A stretch of 64,000 bases of DNA from positions 1-64,000 of the forward strand of contig JBIIEM010000002.1 in NCBI GenBank assembly GCA_044237855.1, in the 5' to 3' direction. How positions within the stretch are numbered: position 1 is the first letter of the stretch; each line of letters opens with the position of its first letter. A program made the position numbers and the translations under genes. Positions 49,710 through 59,104 of the stretch are shown piece by piece. This stretch comes from SXWH01 sp014189875 (lineage in GTDB: Bacteria; Verrucomicrobiota; Verrucomicrobiia; Chthoniobacterales; Chthoniobacteraceae). The notes beneath the pieces were generated by a model. It saw nothing but the letters and a program-made list of their open reading frames with translations. It was not told the DNA's origin and did no database searches.

Positions 49710-50615
49710 ATGATGCCCGCCATCACCCTCTCCTCGTCCGCAAAGTTCCGTGCAGCACCGTCCGCGCTCGTTGCGATCCTGGTGTCATTCTTCGTGCTCG
49801 TGCGCCCATCACATTCCGAGACGGGATTGAAAATCGAACTGATCTCCGAGCAGTCCGCCATCGTCCCCGGCATGCCATTCACCGTCGGGCTGTGGCTCGT
49901 GCATGATCGCGGGTGGCACACATATTGGCGGTTCCCCGGCATCGTCGGCGTGCCCACGCAATTGAAGTGGAAACTGCCGCCCGGCTGGAAGGCAGGCGAA
50001 CTCATTTATCCCGCACCCGAGCGCACGCACATGTTCAAGATCGCAGCGCAGGGATTCGATCGCGATGCGATGTTGCGCGCCGAAATCACGCCGCCTGCAA
50101 AACTGAAAACCGGCGAGAGCATCACGCTCAAAGCAAGCGCCTCATGGATGTGCTGCGGGACTTCCTGCCAGCCGGGATGGAAGGAACTCAGCCTCACGCT
50201 GCCAGTGGCGGAAAAATCCGCGCTCAGTCCAAAATGGCACAAGCTGCTCGACGAAGAACGCGCCCGCGCAGAACGGCCCAGCGACGAGTGGAGCGCCTCC
50301 GCCGTTGAAAAAGATCGGACCATCACACTGACGATCAAGCCCGCTTCCGCCAAGGCCCGCCGCGCGAAAAACCAACGTGAAGCGGATCAGATCATCGTCT
50401 TCACCGAGGACGGCTGGTTCGACACGGACAAGCCGCAGCTCATCCGGCTTCACGACGACGGCAGCCTCACAATCACACTCACAAAGGCCGAGACCTACGC
50501 CGGCGGAAAACCGCCGAAGACCCTGCGCGCAATCCTGCGCAATGACGCTGGCTGGCACCAAGGCGGCGCGCTCCAGTGCCTGCAAATCGCACCGAAGATT
50601 CAGCGCGAAGATTGA
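49710..50615 (+). CDS. Secreted DsbD N-terminal-domain-like protein
   Basis: 301 residues from the ATG at 49710 (or 49713). A signal peptide (LVAILVSFFVLVRPSHS) is followed by the DsbC/DsbD-alpha-like immunoglobulin fold: SAIVPGMPFTVGLWLVHDRG and WHTYWRFPGIVGVPTQLKW. The Cys pair CCGTSCQPGW near 155 is the redox site of this family. Full-length DsbD has a transmembrane part and a thioredoxin domain, both absent here, so the protein is a stand-alone periplasmic domain. It may pass electrons to a partner encoded elsewhere. No neighbour suggests the partner. Confidence 0.8.
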   Translation: MMPAITLSSSAKFRAAPSALVAILVSFFVLVRPSHSETGLKIELISEQSAIVPGMPFTVGLWLVHDRGWHTYWRFPGIVGVPTQLKWKLPPGWKAGELIYPAPERTHMFKIAAQGFDRDAMLRAEITPPAKLKTGESITLKASASWMCCGTSCQPGWKELSLTLPVAEKSALSPKWHKLLDEERARAERPSDEWSASAVEKDRTITLTIKPASAKARRAKNQREADQIIVFTEDGWFDTDKPQLIRLHDDGSLTITLTKAETYAGGKPPKTLRAILRNDAGWHQGGALQCLQIAPKIQRED

Positions 50616-50699
50616 ATCCGCGCGAAGAAAATCGCGCACATTTTTCCAGCACTGAAACCCGTCCGGCATCCCGCACTCACAACATCACCCCCGATCAGT

Positions 50700-50837
50700 G
50701 CGGGCAACCGGCTGCACGACAGCATCGCGGCCTTCCGCGTGGATCGGAAGACCGGCGGCCTCGCGTTCACCGGCCTTTTCACGCCGGTCGGCAATCCCTC
50801 CATCATCGTCTTCCTCGACCTCGCGAAGGGCGGGTAG
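50700..50837 (+). pseudogene. Lactonase-type beta-propeller relic
   Basis: 44 codons: NRLHDSIAAFRVDRKTGGLA, then FTGLFTPVGNPSIIVFLDLA and a stop. This matches the start of the sixth blade of 7-bladed lactonases (6-phosphogluconolactonase-like; NRxHDSIAxF) joined directly to their last strand (TPVGSPxCVxFL), so an internal deletion is likely. No start codon. Confidence 0.5.
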
Positions 50838-50992
50838 CCCTGCCAACGGGACACCGACGATAATGCCGCCCTGCGCCGCTACGGAACGGTGCCCCCTATT
50901 TCCCATCTCCTCGCCCTGAGTCACGCGACCCATTTTCAGGTAACTTGCGAAGTCCTTGCGCTGGTAACTCATTGCGCGATACGTTTCAAAAA

Positions 50993-51256
50993 ATGAGAAA
51001 GACAATGTTCCTCCTGTCTTGCGTGCTGCTCTTTGTGTGCGAGAAGCCCTCCGCCGAGCACGGGCCGTTCGAAAGGGCCGCTGCTGGCGGGGACGCAATC
51101 GCGCAGTTCAATATCGGCGTGAATTACGGCACGCGTGAAGGCTTACCCAAGGACGAGGCCAGAGCCTTTGAGTTGTTCCAAAAAGCAGCCGCCCAAGGAA
51201 GCGATAAGGCCCAATTCCTTGTCGGTAAAATGTATGCGCAAGGTGCAGGAGCGTAA
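50993..51256 (+). CDS. Small Sel1-repeat protein
   Basis: 87 residues from the ATG at 50993. An N-terminal signal-like stretch (MFLLSCVLLFVCEKPSAEHG) is followed by one and a half Sel1 repeats: AAAGGDAIAQFNIGVNYGTR then AFELFQKAAAQGSDKAQFLV and GKMYAQGAGA. Normal Sel1 proteins have three or more repeats, and this one ends in mid-repeat, so it may be truncated. Sel1 helices bind partner proteins. It ends 13 bases before the secreted hydrolase gene. Confidence 0.6.
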   Translation: MRKTMFLLSCVLLFVCEKPSAEHGPFERAAAGGDAIAQFNIGVNYGTREGLPKDEARAFELFQKAAAQGSDKAQFLVGKMYAQGAGA

Positions 51257-51269
51257 TTGTGCTGACTTG

Positions 51270-52871
51270 ATGAAATCCCTCTTGCGATACGCCCTTCTCG
51301 CCCTCGTGCTGGGTGCCGCTTCGTGTCCCGCCCTGGCCGCGAAGTGGCAGTATCAGACTGCATTTGAGACGGGCACGAAGCAGGCCGACGGCAAGGCCGA
51401 AACAGGGACCGCATTCGTATGGCTGCCGCCGGCTTCGAAAACCCTGCGAGGGTTGCTGATTGGAGGCAAGATAGGGATCGAACTGGAACTCGCCCTCGAT
51501 CCGGAGATCCGAAAGGCATGCGCCGACAACGACATTGGCATCATCTACTTTTTGCCGCACATCTCGAAGCTCTTCCATTATTGGGAGGAGGGCGCGACGG
51601 ATGCCGCCCGCCTTCTGAAAACGATCGACGGGATCGCGGAGCTGACCGGCCATCCGGAAATCAAACGGGTTCCATGGATCACCATGGGGCACTCGACGGG
51701 CGGCATGTTCTGCCGCAACGTCGGCTACTGGCAGCCCGCGCGCGTCGGCGGCATCATCCATGTGCGCAGCGGCAATCTGTTTCAGAAGGTGCACTATCCG
51801 CCGAGTGGGTCGCTTGCGGGCGTGCCTTTCCTGGCCGTCAACGGGCAGTTTGAAACGCACGGACCCAGAGGGGGAAATCGCCCCGAGTTCGGACGGGAGA
51901 CGCTGATCTATTTCAATCGCGAAGATATGCAGAAGCTTCAGCAACTCGATCCGAACCACCTTGCCGCGCTGCTCGTCGAGCCCGGCGGCGATCATTTTCA
52001 TGATTCTGTCGAGACCTCCGCTTGCATCGCGCTCTTCATCAGGAAGATCGCTCATTACCGGCTGCCCGGGACACTGCCGCCAGGGGGCGGACCGGTGACG
52101 GTCATGCCGATCAAGCGGGAGGACGGCTGGCTCAGCGATGCCGACCTGTATGACCGCAAGCATGCCACGGCCCCGTTCGCGGATTACACAGGGGACAAGT
52201 CCAAAGCCTGGTGGCACTTCGACAGGGAAATCGCAAAGGCGGGCGACATCTTGCAGAGGAATGCGGGAAATTACCAGGCCCTCAGCTCCCCGACCGTCAC
52301 CTGGCTCGATGACGGCGACGGCTGGACATTCCGCGTCAAGTCGGAGTTTCTCGACAGGATGCCGTCCATCTACGGTGGCAAAGTCGGGGACAAGGTGGTC
52401 GGCCACGCAACGACGCCGATTTTCTACCGCTGCCTGGCTGCCGATGGGATCACTCGGGTCGGTCCCGATACCTTCCGCGTCCTGCGCCCGACGAAGCCGG
52501 TCTTCATCGTGGCCGTCAACGAAGGGGACGAACACTTCCAGCGTACCAGTCGCACGACCAACCTGACGATCCCGCAGGCTTCGGGAACGGAGCAGGCGAT
52601 CGAATTTCCGGCGCCAGCCAGCATGCGTGTCGGCGGAGAACCACAGCCGCTCACGGCCCGGGCGACGTCGAAATTGCCGGTGTATTACGAGGTTGATTAC
52701 GGTCCGGTCGAGGTGAAGGACGGGACGTTGTTGCTCTCGGAGTTGCCGGTGGGGGCAAAGCTGCCGATCCAGTGCAAGGTGACCGCATATCAACAAGGCC
52801 GCCGCATCGGGGACATGATCTCTCCTGCGACTGCCGTGTCACGGACGTTTGAGGTGATCGCGGGAGACTGA
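51270..52871 (+). CDS. Secreted alpha/beta-hydrolase-like protein
   Basis: 533 residues from the ATG at 51270. The signal peptide is RYALLALVLGAASCPALA. Residues 30-270 form an alpha/beta hydrolase: GLLIGGKIGIELELALDPEI, nucleophile Ser in TMGHSTGGMFCRNV near 148, Asp/Glu after LVEP near 234, and His in PGGDHFHDSVETSA near 240. The rest (residues 300-530) is beta-rich with no family I know, possibly a carbohydrate-binding or cell-surface module. PVC genomes have many such esterase-like proteins; the substrate is unknown. Likely expressed with the Sel1 gene just before it. Confidence 0.75.
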   Translation: MKSLLRYALLALVLGAASCPALAAKWQYQTAFETGTKQADGKAETGTAFVWLPPASKTLRGLLIGGKIGIELELALDPEIRKACADNDIGIIYFLPHISKLFHYWEEGATDAARLLKTIDGIAELTGHPEIKRVPWITMGHSTGGMFCRNVGYWQPARVGGIIHVRSGNLFQKVHYPPSGSLAGVPFLAVNGQFETHGPRGGNRPEFGRETLIYFNREDMQKLQQLDPNHLAALLVEPGGDHFHDSVETSACIALFIRKIAHYRLPGTLPPGGGPVTVMPIKREDGWLSDADLYDRKHATAPFADYTGDKSKAWWHFDREIAKAGDILQRNAGNYQALSSPTVTWLDDGDGWTFRVKSEFLDRMPSIYGGKVGDKVVGHATTPIFYRCLAADGITRVGPDTFRVLRPTKPVFIVAVNEGDEHFQRTSRTTNLTIPQASGTEQAIEFPAPASMRVGGEPQPLTARATSKLPVYYEVDYGPVEVKDGTLLLSELPVGAKLPIQCKVTAYQQGRRIGDMISPATAVSRTFEVIAGD

Positions 52872-52921
52872 AAGCTGGCGGCGGGAAACGCGGGCGCGAA
52901 CTCCGCAGTCCAAATTTCCGT

Positions 52922-53056
52922 GCTTATCCGGTTGCCTGACACGCTGCGAAAAACAGACTCTTTGGAAGGCAGGAAGGCGGGAAAAATGTGCAGGAAACGA
53001 TCCTTTTCTGCCTTCCTGCCTTCCAAATCTGCTTTGTGTCAAGCAACCGGATATGC
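52922..53056. repeat. Long two-part palindrome between the hydrolase and peptidase genes
   Basis: Inner arms TTTGGAAGGCAGGAAGGC (52961-52978) and CTGCCTTCCTGCCTTCCAAA (53008-53027). Outer arms GCTTATCCGGTTGCCTGACAC (21 bases, 52922-52942) and the matching GTGTCAAGCAACCGGATATGC (53036-53056), each with a few mismatches. Together about 55 bases per side. The remainder of 52872-53292 contains no convincing gene. Confidence 0.85.
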
Positions 53057-53292
53057 AGGCAAATTTCGAGACATGGGTTTCAGCACTGCGACAACTATCA
53101 GTCCTGTGGGAGCCTGCCCAGCGCGGTGAGATTGTCGGCGAGTTGCGCAGGTGTCGGTGGCGGGTGCGTGGGTCGAGATGGGGACTGCGCAGATGGTGCA
53201 GGAGAGGCGACGGATGCGCGGGTGTCCCAACGGGATCCGGCTCTTTCTTTTTCCTTATCGCCGCGCGTGCGGCGGGTAGAAAGAGGAACCTT

Positions 53293-55212
53293 ATGCTTCG
53301 CCACCTCGCTCTCCTGTTCATTGCGGCTTCGTTCACGTTTGCCGACGACATCCCGAAAAATCTCACCGTGGAAAATCTGCCGCCGATCACGCCGGAGACG
53401 CGTGCTTCGGCGGGACGCTATCTTGAATCCCGCACGGCGGTTTTTCACGGCTGGCTGCCGGGGACGCGCGAGATGCTGATCACGACGAGGTTTGCGGACA
53501 CGGCGCAGGTGCATCATGTGAAAATGCCGGGCGGTGCGCGCAGGCAGCTCACGTTTGGCCGCGAGCCGATCGGCGGACTGGTCGTGCAGCCGAAGCTCGG
53601 GAAGGCGTTTGTCTTCAGTCAGGATTCGGGAGGCGGGGAGGCGTATCAGCTTCACCGTTTTGATTTCGCGGACGGGCGCTCGACGCTGCTCACCGATGGC
53701 AAATCGCGCAACACAAGCGCGCGCTGGTCGCGCGACGGGAAGCAGCTCGCCTACACGACCACGCGGCGAAACGGGAAGGACAACGACGTTCACATCATGG
53801 ATCCGTTCGCACCCGAAACGGATCGCTCGGTCTTCCAAGTCGCGAGCGGCGGATGGAGCGTGAAGAGCTGGTCGCACGACGGAAAGAAGCTGCTGCTCGG
53901 CGAATACCTCTCGATCAACGAGAGCCGGCTGCACCTGCTCGACATCGCGAGCGGCAAGGCCGAGCTGCTCACGCCGCCGGGCGCGGAGAAAGAGTCATGG
54001 GCGGAGGCGACGTTCGGGCCGGATGACACGTTTGTGTGGGCACTGACGGATCGCGGCAGCGAATTCATGCGGCTCGTGCGGCTCGATTTTGCGACGAAGG
54101 AAGTGCGCGTGCTCGTGAAGGACATCCCTTGGAACATCGAGGACTTCGCCCTTACCGCGGACGGCCAGCGCATGGCCATCGTGAGCAATGAGGATGGTGC
54201 GAGCGTGCTGCGGATCATTGACCCGCAGACCGGCGCGATCATCACGCAGCCGAAGCTGCCGCTCGGCGTGATGGGTGCGGTGTCGTGGAACGCGAACGGA
54301 CACGAGGTCGCATTTTCGCTGAACTCGGCGAAGTCGCCGACCGACGCTTGGAGCTACGATCTCGCCACGGCGCAGCTCACGCGCTGGACGGAGAGCGAGA
54401 TCGGCGGGCTCGATCCTGCGCAATTTTCCGAACCGGAAATCGTGCGTGTGAAGTCATTCGACGGGCTCGGCGTGAGCGGATTTTTGTATCGTCCCGACGC
54501 GAAGCGCTGGCCCGGCAAAAGGCCGTGCCTCGTGAACATTCACGGCGGCCCCGAGGGCCAGTCGCTGCCGGTCTTCCAAGGCCGCCACAACTACTACCTG
54601 AACGAACTCGGCATCGCGATTTTCTACCCGAACGTGCGCGGCTCGGACGGCTACGGGAAGACGTTCCTCACGCTCGACAACGGCTTCAAGCGCGAGGACA
54701 GCGTGAAGGACATCGGCGCATTTCTCAACGCGCTCGCGACGGACGAACGGCTCGATGCGGCGCGCTTCGCGGTGACGGGCGGCAGCTACGGCGGCTACAT
54801 GAGCACGGCTTCGATGGTCCACTTCGGCGACCGGTTGCGCTGCGGGATTGATGTTGTGGGCGTCGCTGATTTCCTCACGTTTCTCGCAAACACGAGCGCA
54901 TACCGGCTGGACTTGCGCCGCGTGGAATATGGCGACGAACGCGATCCGAAGATGCGCGAATTTCTCGTGAAGATTTCACCGAGCACACACGCGGCGAAGA
55001 TCAGGAAGCCGCTGTTCATCGTGCAGGGAAAAAACGATCCGCGCGTGCCAGTGTCCGTCGCTCACTCGATGCGCGACGCGATGAAAAAAGCCGGCGGCAC
55101 GGTGTCGTATCTCGAAGCGAGCGACGAGGGCCACGGCTTCGCGAAGAAGCCGAACGCAGATTTTCAATTTCTCGCGACGGTCGAATTTCTGCGCGAAAAT
55201 CTGCTCAAGTAG
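53293..55212 (+). CDS. S9 prolyl oligopeptidase-family serine peptidase
   Basis: 639 residues from the ATG at 53293 (AGAGGA lies eight bases before it). A signal peptide (RHLALLFIAASFTFA) precedes a seven-bladed beta-propeller (residues 30-390, blades with SRDGKQLAY, SHDGKKLLLG, TADGQRMAI). The catalytic domain follows: Ser in AVTGGSYGGYMST near 500, Asp in FIVQGKNDPRVPVS near 585 and His in ASDEGHGFAKK near 617. The family cleaves short peptides after Pro or as an acylaminoacyl-peptidase. The mature protein would be periplasmic or external. Confidence 0.92.
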   Translation: MLRHLALLFIAASFTFADDIPKNLTVENLPPITPETRASAGRYLESRTAVFHGWLPGTREMLITTRFADTAQVHHVKMPGGARRQLTFGREPIGGLVVQPKLGKAFVFSQDSGGGEAYQLHRFDFADGRSTLLTDGKSRNTSARWSRDGKQLAYTTTRRNGKDNDVHIMDPFAPETDRSVFQVASGGWSVKSWSHDGKKLLLGEYLSINESRLHLLDIASGKAELLTPPGAEKESWAEATFGPDDTFVWALTDRGSEFMRLVRLDFATKEVRVLVKDIPWNIEDFALTADGQRMAIVSNEDGASVLRIIDPQTGAIITQPKLPLGVMGAVSWNANGHEVAFSLNSAKSPTDAWSYDLATAQLTRWTESEIGGLDPAQFSEPEIVRVKSFDGLGVSGFLYRPDAKRWPGKRPCLVNIHGGPEGQSLPVFQGRHNYYLNELGIAIFYPNVRGSDGYGKTFLTLDNGFKREDSVKDIGAFLNALATDERLDAARFAVTGGSYGGYMSTASMVHFGDRLRCGIDVVGVADFLTFLANTSAYRLDLRRVEYGDERDPKMREFLVKISPSTHAAKIRKPLFIVQGKNDPRVPVSVAHSMRDAMKKAGGTVSYLEASDEGHGFAKKPNADFQFLATVEFLRENLLK

Positions 55213-55292
55213 GAACGCGTCTGCCTCACGAAAATCCCGCGCCTGCTCTCGCTCGCCGCGCTCTGCACCGGGCCAAACGTCCAGCGTCCAAG

Positions 55293-56852
55293 TCAGCGGA
55301 CGGTCGTCTGTGCGTCGGTGGCGGGCAGGATGGAGTCGGGCTCGATCAGCGCGGTGATGCGGCGCTCGAATGCGGCGCGGGCGGCCTTTTCATCCTCTAT
55401 GCCGGCGATGGCGATTTCGAGGGTCTGCTGGCCGAGGTGGCGCTTGCGCAGGAGGACGGCGCGCCAGCGGCTCGCGGGGTTCCATGCCTCGGGGGTTTCG
55501 GGCGCGGCGCCGGGGTCCTTGCGATCTTCCCAGATGCAGAAGAAGACGTGGTTTTTCTGCCCCTGCGCGTCGAAGCGGTAGGTGCGGAAGACGAGTTCGA
55601 TGTCGCCTTTGCGGATGACGAGCGGCTCGTATTCGGCGACGCGCTGGAATCCGGCTCCGACGAGGCAGATGTCGGGATTATGCCAGCGGGCCTCGATGCG
55701 CGTGGTCGCGGCGCCGGGCATCCAGCGGAAGTGGAATGCGGTCCAGAGCGATCCGTCGTCCTCGCGCCAGCGCGCCTGTCTGCCGGTGTCGAAGCCGATG
55801 CTCCGCACGGTCGGCGTGAGTGGAATTTCCGCGAACGCAGGCTGCTTCTCGGGCCAGCCGATGCGCCACCATGCGGATGTCGCGGGCGGGGCGCTGCGGT
55901 ACCACAGCTCGGTGCCGCCGGCGACGAGGACGATCCACGCGGCGAGCGCGATGGTGAGCACGGCGGGAAGGCTTTGCGGCGGGTGCACGGCGGCGGGCGC
56001 GAGGGCGCGTCCGAGCTTCGGGCGGAGGATGAGCGCGAGGACGAGGAGTCCGGCGAAGGTGATGCCGAGGATGGTGAAGCCGGCGGGGTCGTGCCATTTC
56101 CCGATCGCATCGAGCCCCTCGCGCTCGGCGACGTAGGTGAGGAGCAGTGCGCGCCCGACATTGCAGAAAAATGCGAAGACTACGCCCGCGCCGAGCAGCA
56201 CGAGGCGCGAGCGGAGCGAAAACATCCAGAGCTGGCCGAGGAAAAGCGCGGCCATGATGGTGGCTTGAAATGAGCGTACGCCGCTGCACGCCTCCTCGAT
56301 GCCGACGAGTCCGCGGCCGATGCGGATGAGGTTGCCCTCCTGGATCGCGGGGACGGAGCAGAGGTTCAGGCCGGTGACGGTGAGCGAGGAGACCCACGCG
56401 GTGAAATTTTGGATGATGCCCTGCTCGATTTTTGTCGGCCACGGGACGGCGACGAGGGTGAATGCGAGCGGGAATGCAAAATGCCGCAGCCACGGAGCAC
56501 CGCCTGCAAGGTGGATCGCGCAGAGCGTGATGCCCGTGACGGAGAGGGCGAACGACCACTGCACGAGGCGCCAGTCGGGCGTGGCCTCAAGCAGAAGGCT
56601 CACGGGCAGCAGGCACACGGCGAGGATCGCGATGATGAAAATGGCCGGACCACGGCGCTGCGGCGGCGCGGCGTGAGGCCGCGTGTTCCAGCATTCCCAG
56701 AGGAGAAAAAGTGCGAGCGCTGGGACGGTCCAACCGTAGGCGTACTGCGGGTTCGACGACCAGAATGCGCTCAGGCTCCGGACCAGACCGGCCCAGAGGA
56801 GGAGAAACGTAAGGATGGCGATCCAGAGAATGCCGCGCCTGCGTTGGTTCAT
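55293..56852 (-). CDS. Exosortase with C-terminal EpsI-like domain
   Basis: 519 residues from the ATG at 56852. About eight membrane helices cover residues 5-300. The catalytic elements of exosortases are near 175-240: Cys in GLVGIEEACSGVRSFQAT and Arg in FFCNVGRALLLTYVAEREG. The C-terminal 200 residues are soluble and resemble the EpsI part (DICLVGAGFQRV, FFCIWEDRKDPG), as in exosortases fused to EpsI. It would process PEP-CTERM proteins at the membrane, and three substrates lie in this window (38996, 46790 and 58185). Exact subclass (XrtA to XrtN) not assigned. Confidence 0.88.
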   Translation of the reverse strand: MNQRRRGILWIAILTFLLLWAGLVRSLSAFWSSNPQYAYGWTVPALALFLLWECWNTRPHAAPPQRRGPAIFIIAILAVCLLPVSLLLEATPDWRLVQWSFALSVTGITLCAIHLAGGAPWLRHFAFPLAFTLVAVPWPTKIEQGIIQNFTAWVSSLTVTGLNLCSVPAIQEGNLIRIGRGLVGIEEACSGVRSFQATIMAALFLGQLWMFSLRSRLVLLGAGVVFAFFCNVGRALLLTYVAEREGLDAIGKWHDPAGFTILGITFAGLLVLALILRPKLGRALAPAAVHPPQSLPAVLTIALAAWIVLVAGGTELWYRSAPPATSAWWRIGWPEKQPAFAEIPLTPTVRSIGFDTGRQARWREDDGSLWTAFHFRWMPGAATTRIEARWHNPDICLVGAGFQRVAEYEPLVIRKGDIELVFRTYRFDAQGQKNHVFFCIWEDRKDPGAAPETPEAWNPASRWRAVLLRKRHLGQQTLEIAIAGIEDEKAARAAFERRITALIEPDSILPATDAQTTVR

Positions 56853-56965
56853 CGGCGCGACGTTTTCACAGAAGGCGCAAAAGCCAAGGCAAACCTCGGA
56901 AACGCGATGTGAAAATCGGATGACGCCGCGGGGAATCTCGCGCGGTGGTGCTGCAAATTTAGCGA

Positions 56966-57054
56966 AACCACGAATGGACACAAAGAGACGCGAATGGGAT
57001 TCCCAAAGGACGGATCTTCGCTCCATCCGTGTTTTTTCGTGTCCATTCGTGGTT
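56966..57054. repeat. Inverted repeat with arms AACCACGAATGGACAC
   Basis: Left arm AACCACGAATGGACAC (56966-56981) and right arm GTGTCCATTCGTGGTT (57039-57054) are perfect complements around a 57-base spacer. It lies upstream of the exosortase gene. Arms of this wording (CCACGAATGGACACGAAT) are widely dispersed in PVC and other genomes, as I recall. Confidence 0.9.
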
Positions 57055-57124
57055 AGATTTGAACCATGAACTGCCGCGCGGGATGCTTGCGAGGGCGTGC
57101 ATTATCCGTAGCCTCGGGCGGGTT

Positions 57125-57160
57125 CCGCGCACGCCGCGCACGCCGCGCACGCCGCGCCGC
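57125..57160. repeat. Tandem CCGCGCACG nonamer array
   Basis: Three exact copies of CCGCGCACG in a row, then a decayed one (CCGCGCCGC). It lies just upstream of the truncated TPR gene, where homology to the full-length paralogue is lost. Confidence 0.75.
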
Positions 57161-57237
57161 GCGCCTGCACGACTGCACCCGCCTTTTCAAGATCATGCCT
57201 TCCATGCCTTCCGGGAGACGCCATCGCCGAGGCGCTC

Positions 57238-58020
57238 ATGCGGAGCGGCGAATGGCAGAAGCTGGACAATCTCATCGGCACCGCGAAGTGGGGCGAGATG
57301 GAATTCATGCGCAAGGCGTTCCTCACCGCCGCGCTCGATCACATCGGCGAAGAAGGCGAGGCCGCGCGCGAATGGAAGGACGCCGTCGCCGCAGTGCGCA
57401 CGCGATCCGACGGGCTGGAGCGCCTCGCGAGATTCGCCGTGCAGGCCAAGTGGGCCGGCCACGCGGAGGAAATCATGCGCACACTCGCGACCTTGCCGCA
57501 GTGCCCGCGATGGGTGATGGATTCACTGTGGAAGGACGCCTTCCAGCGCAGCGACACCACGCAGCTCCAGAAGCTCAGCGGCGCGATCGCGAAATCCGAT
57601 CCAAAGGGCATCGCCGCGCGGAACAACTACGCATTCCTCTCACTGCTCACGCGCAACGCCGAGGGCAATCCTCACCGCATCGCCGAGACACTTCACCGCG
57701 AGCACGCGGAGAATGCGCTCGTCACCTCCACCTACGCGCTCTCGCTCTACCAGCAGGGCAAGGCCGCGGAGGCCGCCGCGCTCATGTCCACGCTGAAGCC
57801 CGGGGCGCTCCGCGAGCCGCAGGTCGCGCTTTACCAGGCGATCTTCCTGCTCTCGATCGGGCAGGCGGAAAAGGCGGACGAATTCCTCACACTCTCCGCC
57901 AAGTGGCCGATGCTCCCCGAGGGAAAAACGCTCCTCGAACGAGCAAAGGCCGTCGGCGCAAAGACAGGCGGATCGGCCGGCGACCCGCAAAAATCGGCTC
58001 CCACAGACCGTCCGCGCTGA
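57238..58020 (+). CDS. TPR-like protein, 5'-truncated paralogue of the gene at 59105
   Basis: 260 residues from the ATG at 57238, similar along its whole length to the last 270 residues of the protein at 59105-61237. Matched pairs: EWQKLDNLIGTAKWGEMEFM with DWSNLQKLLKAAKWGNMDYV, KSDPKGIAARNNYAFLSLL with QANPKGVTARNNYIFLSLL, and VTSTYALSLYQQGKAAEAAA with VSTYGLSLFLLGRARAAEEV. Homology starts right at 57222 (AIAEALMR), so the zinc-ribbon, membrane helix and first TPRs are missing. It could still be expressed as a soluble helical scaffold, or be a pseudogene. Confidence 0.65.
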   Translation: MRSGEWQKLDNLIGTAKWGEMEFMRKAFLTAALDHIGEEGEAAREWKDAVAAVRTRSDGLERLARFAVQAKWAGHAEEIMRTLATLPQCPRWVMDSLWKDAFQRSDTTQLQKLSGAIAKSDPKGIAARNNYAFLSLLTRNAEGNPHRIAETLHREHAENALVTSTYALSLYQQGKAAEAAALMSTLKPGALREPQVALYQAIFLLSIGQAEKADEFLTLSAKWPMLPEGKTLLERAKAVGAKTGGSAGDPQKSAPTDRPR

Positions 58021-58184
58021 CGTGATAAATTTCCACCGCAGGCCGCTGCGATCGCTGTTTTTGGGATCTGGAAAACATCACGCCGGAACCCGGCAGGATG
58101 GGAAATCCAGACCCAAAAAACTGCTGAAATTGTTCTTGCGGCGAGGCACCGAAAGCGCTTAATTTGCAATGAAGTCACCTTTTT

Positions 58185-59009
58185 ATGACCTCCACGCCTA
58201 AACGTCCCCTTCTCTCCACGTTTGTCATCGCTGCGATCTCGCTCGCGAGCCCGCTGCTTTCATCTTCCGCACATGCGAATCTGGTATTCAACGGTGGTTT
58301 TGAAGAAGGGGCCTCGGTGGTTGTCACCGGATCGGGCGGCACAGCAGTCGGAGGCGGCGATGCCTCGTGGGTTAATGGAAATATCACAGCTGTGAACGGA
58401 TTTGGACAAGGTTGGGTTACCGGGCCAACCCCGCCCCCCGGGCCGAACGCCATTGCGACCAATCAGAATCTCTACTACGGGACGATTTCGGAATCCGGCC
58501 CCCGTGACGGTGCGCAGGCAGCGCCCGGGGGAGTCTTCGGCGCCGGCGGTGGCGGCCCCCATAGCGGCGTGCTCGCCGCAGTCTTCCCGAATGGCTCACC
58601 TTACGGCGGCTACATCTCACAGGCCATCTTAGGCGTCGTCGCAGGCGAGATCTACCGCGTCAGCTTCTGGTACTCGAACCAGATTGGCGACGTCGACCAA
58701 AACTCGTTCCGCGCGAACTGGGGCGGCACGGACACCGGCACTGCAATCACCGGCGGAACCAACATCTTGGGCCCCGCGGCGCTCGGTGTGCCCCTAGGCT
58801 GGACGCAATTCACAACCGATATCGTCGCCACTGCGAATGGCCAGCGCATCTCCTTCATCGCTGGAAGTGACCCTGCTGGAATCCTGATCGACGACGTGAG
58901 CGTCATCGCAGTGCCGGAAGTTTCCTCCTTCGGCATGCTCACCGGCCTCGGCCTGCTGGCCTTCGGCACCGCTGCTCGGTTCCGCCGCCGCTCCGTCGCG
59001 ACGGCCTGA
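58185..59009 (+). CDS. PEP-CTERM protein with a carbohydrate-binding-like domain
   Basis: 274 residues. A signal peptide (TFVIAAISLASPLLSSSAHA) precedes a jelly-roll type domain: NLVFNGGFEEG, then YRVSFWYSNQIGDV and RISFIAGSDPAGILIDDVSV, the pattern of CBM-like or discoidin-type surface domains in PEP-CTERM proteins. The C-terminus AVPEVSSFGMLTGLGLLAFG followed by FRRRS is a PEP-CTERM signal with Pro-Glu-Val in place of Pro-Glu-Pro. It should be a substrate of the exosortase upstream (55293). No partner genes are evident. Confidence 0.8.
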   Translation: MTSTPKRPLLSTFVIAAISLASPLLSSSAHANLVFNGGFEEGASVVVTGSGGTAVGGGDASWVNGNITAVNGFGQGWVTGPTPPPGPNAIATNQNLYYGTISESGPRDGAQAAPGGVFGAGGGGPHSGVLAAVFPNGSPYGGYISQAILGVVAGEIYRVSFWYSNQIGDVDQNSFRANWGGTDTGTAITGGTNILGPAALGVPLGWTQFTTDIVATANGQRISFIAGSDPAGILIDDVSVIAVPEVSSFGMLTGLGLLAFGTAARFRRRSVATA

Positions 59010-59104
59010 ACCGGCCCGGCATCGGCTCAAGTTTGACAGGGGCCGCGGGTTTCTTCCGGGGAAGTTTGCGTCCTCGCAGGGAAGGTGCTCTATTCTAGGC
59101 TCCG

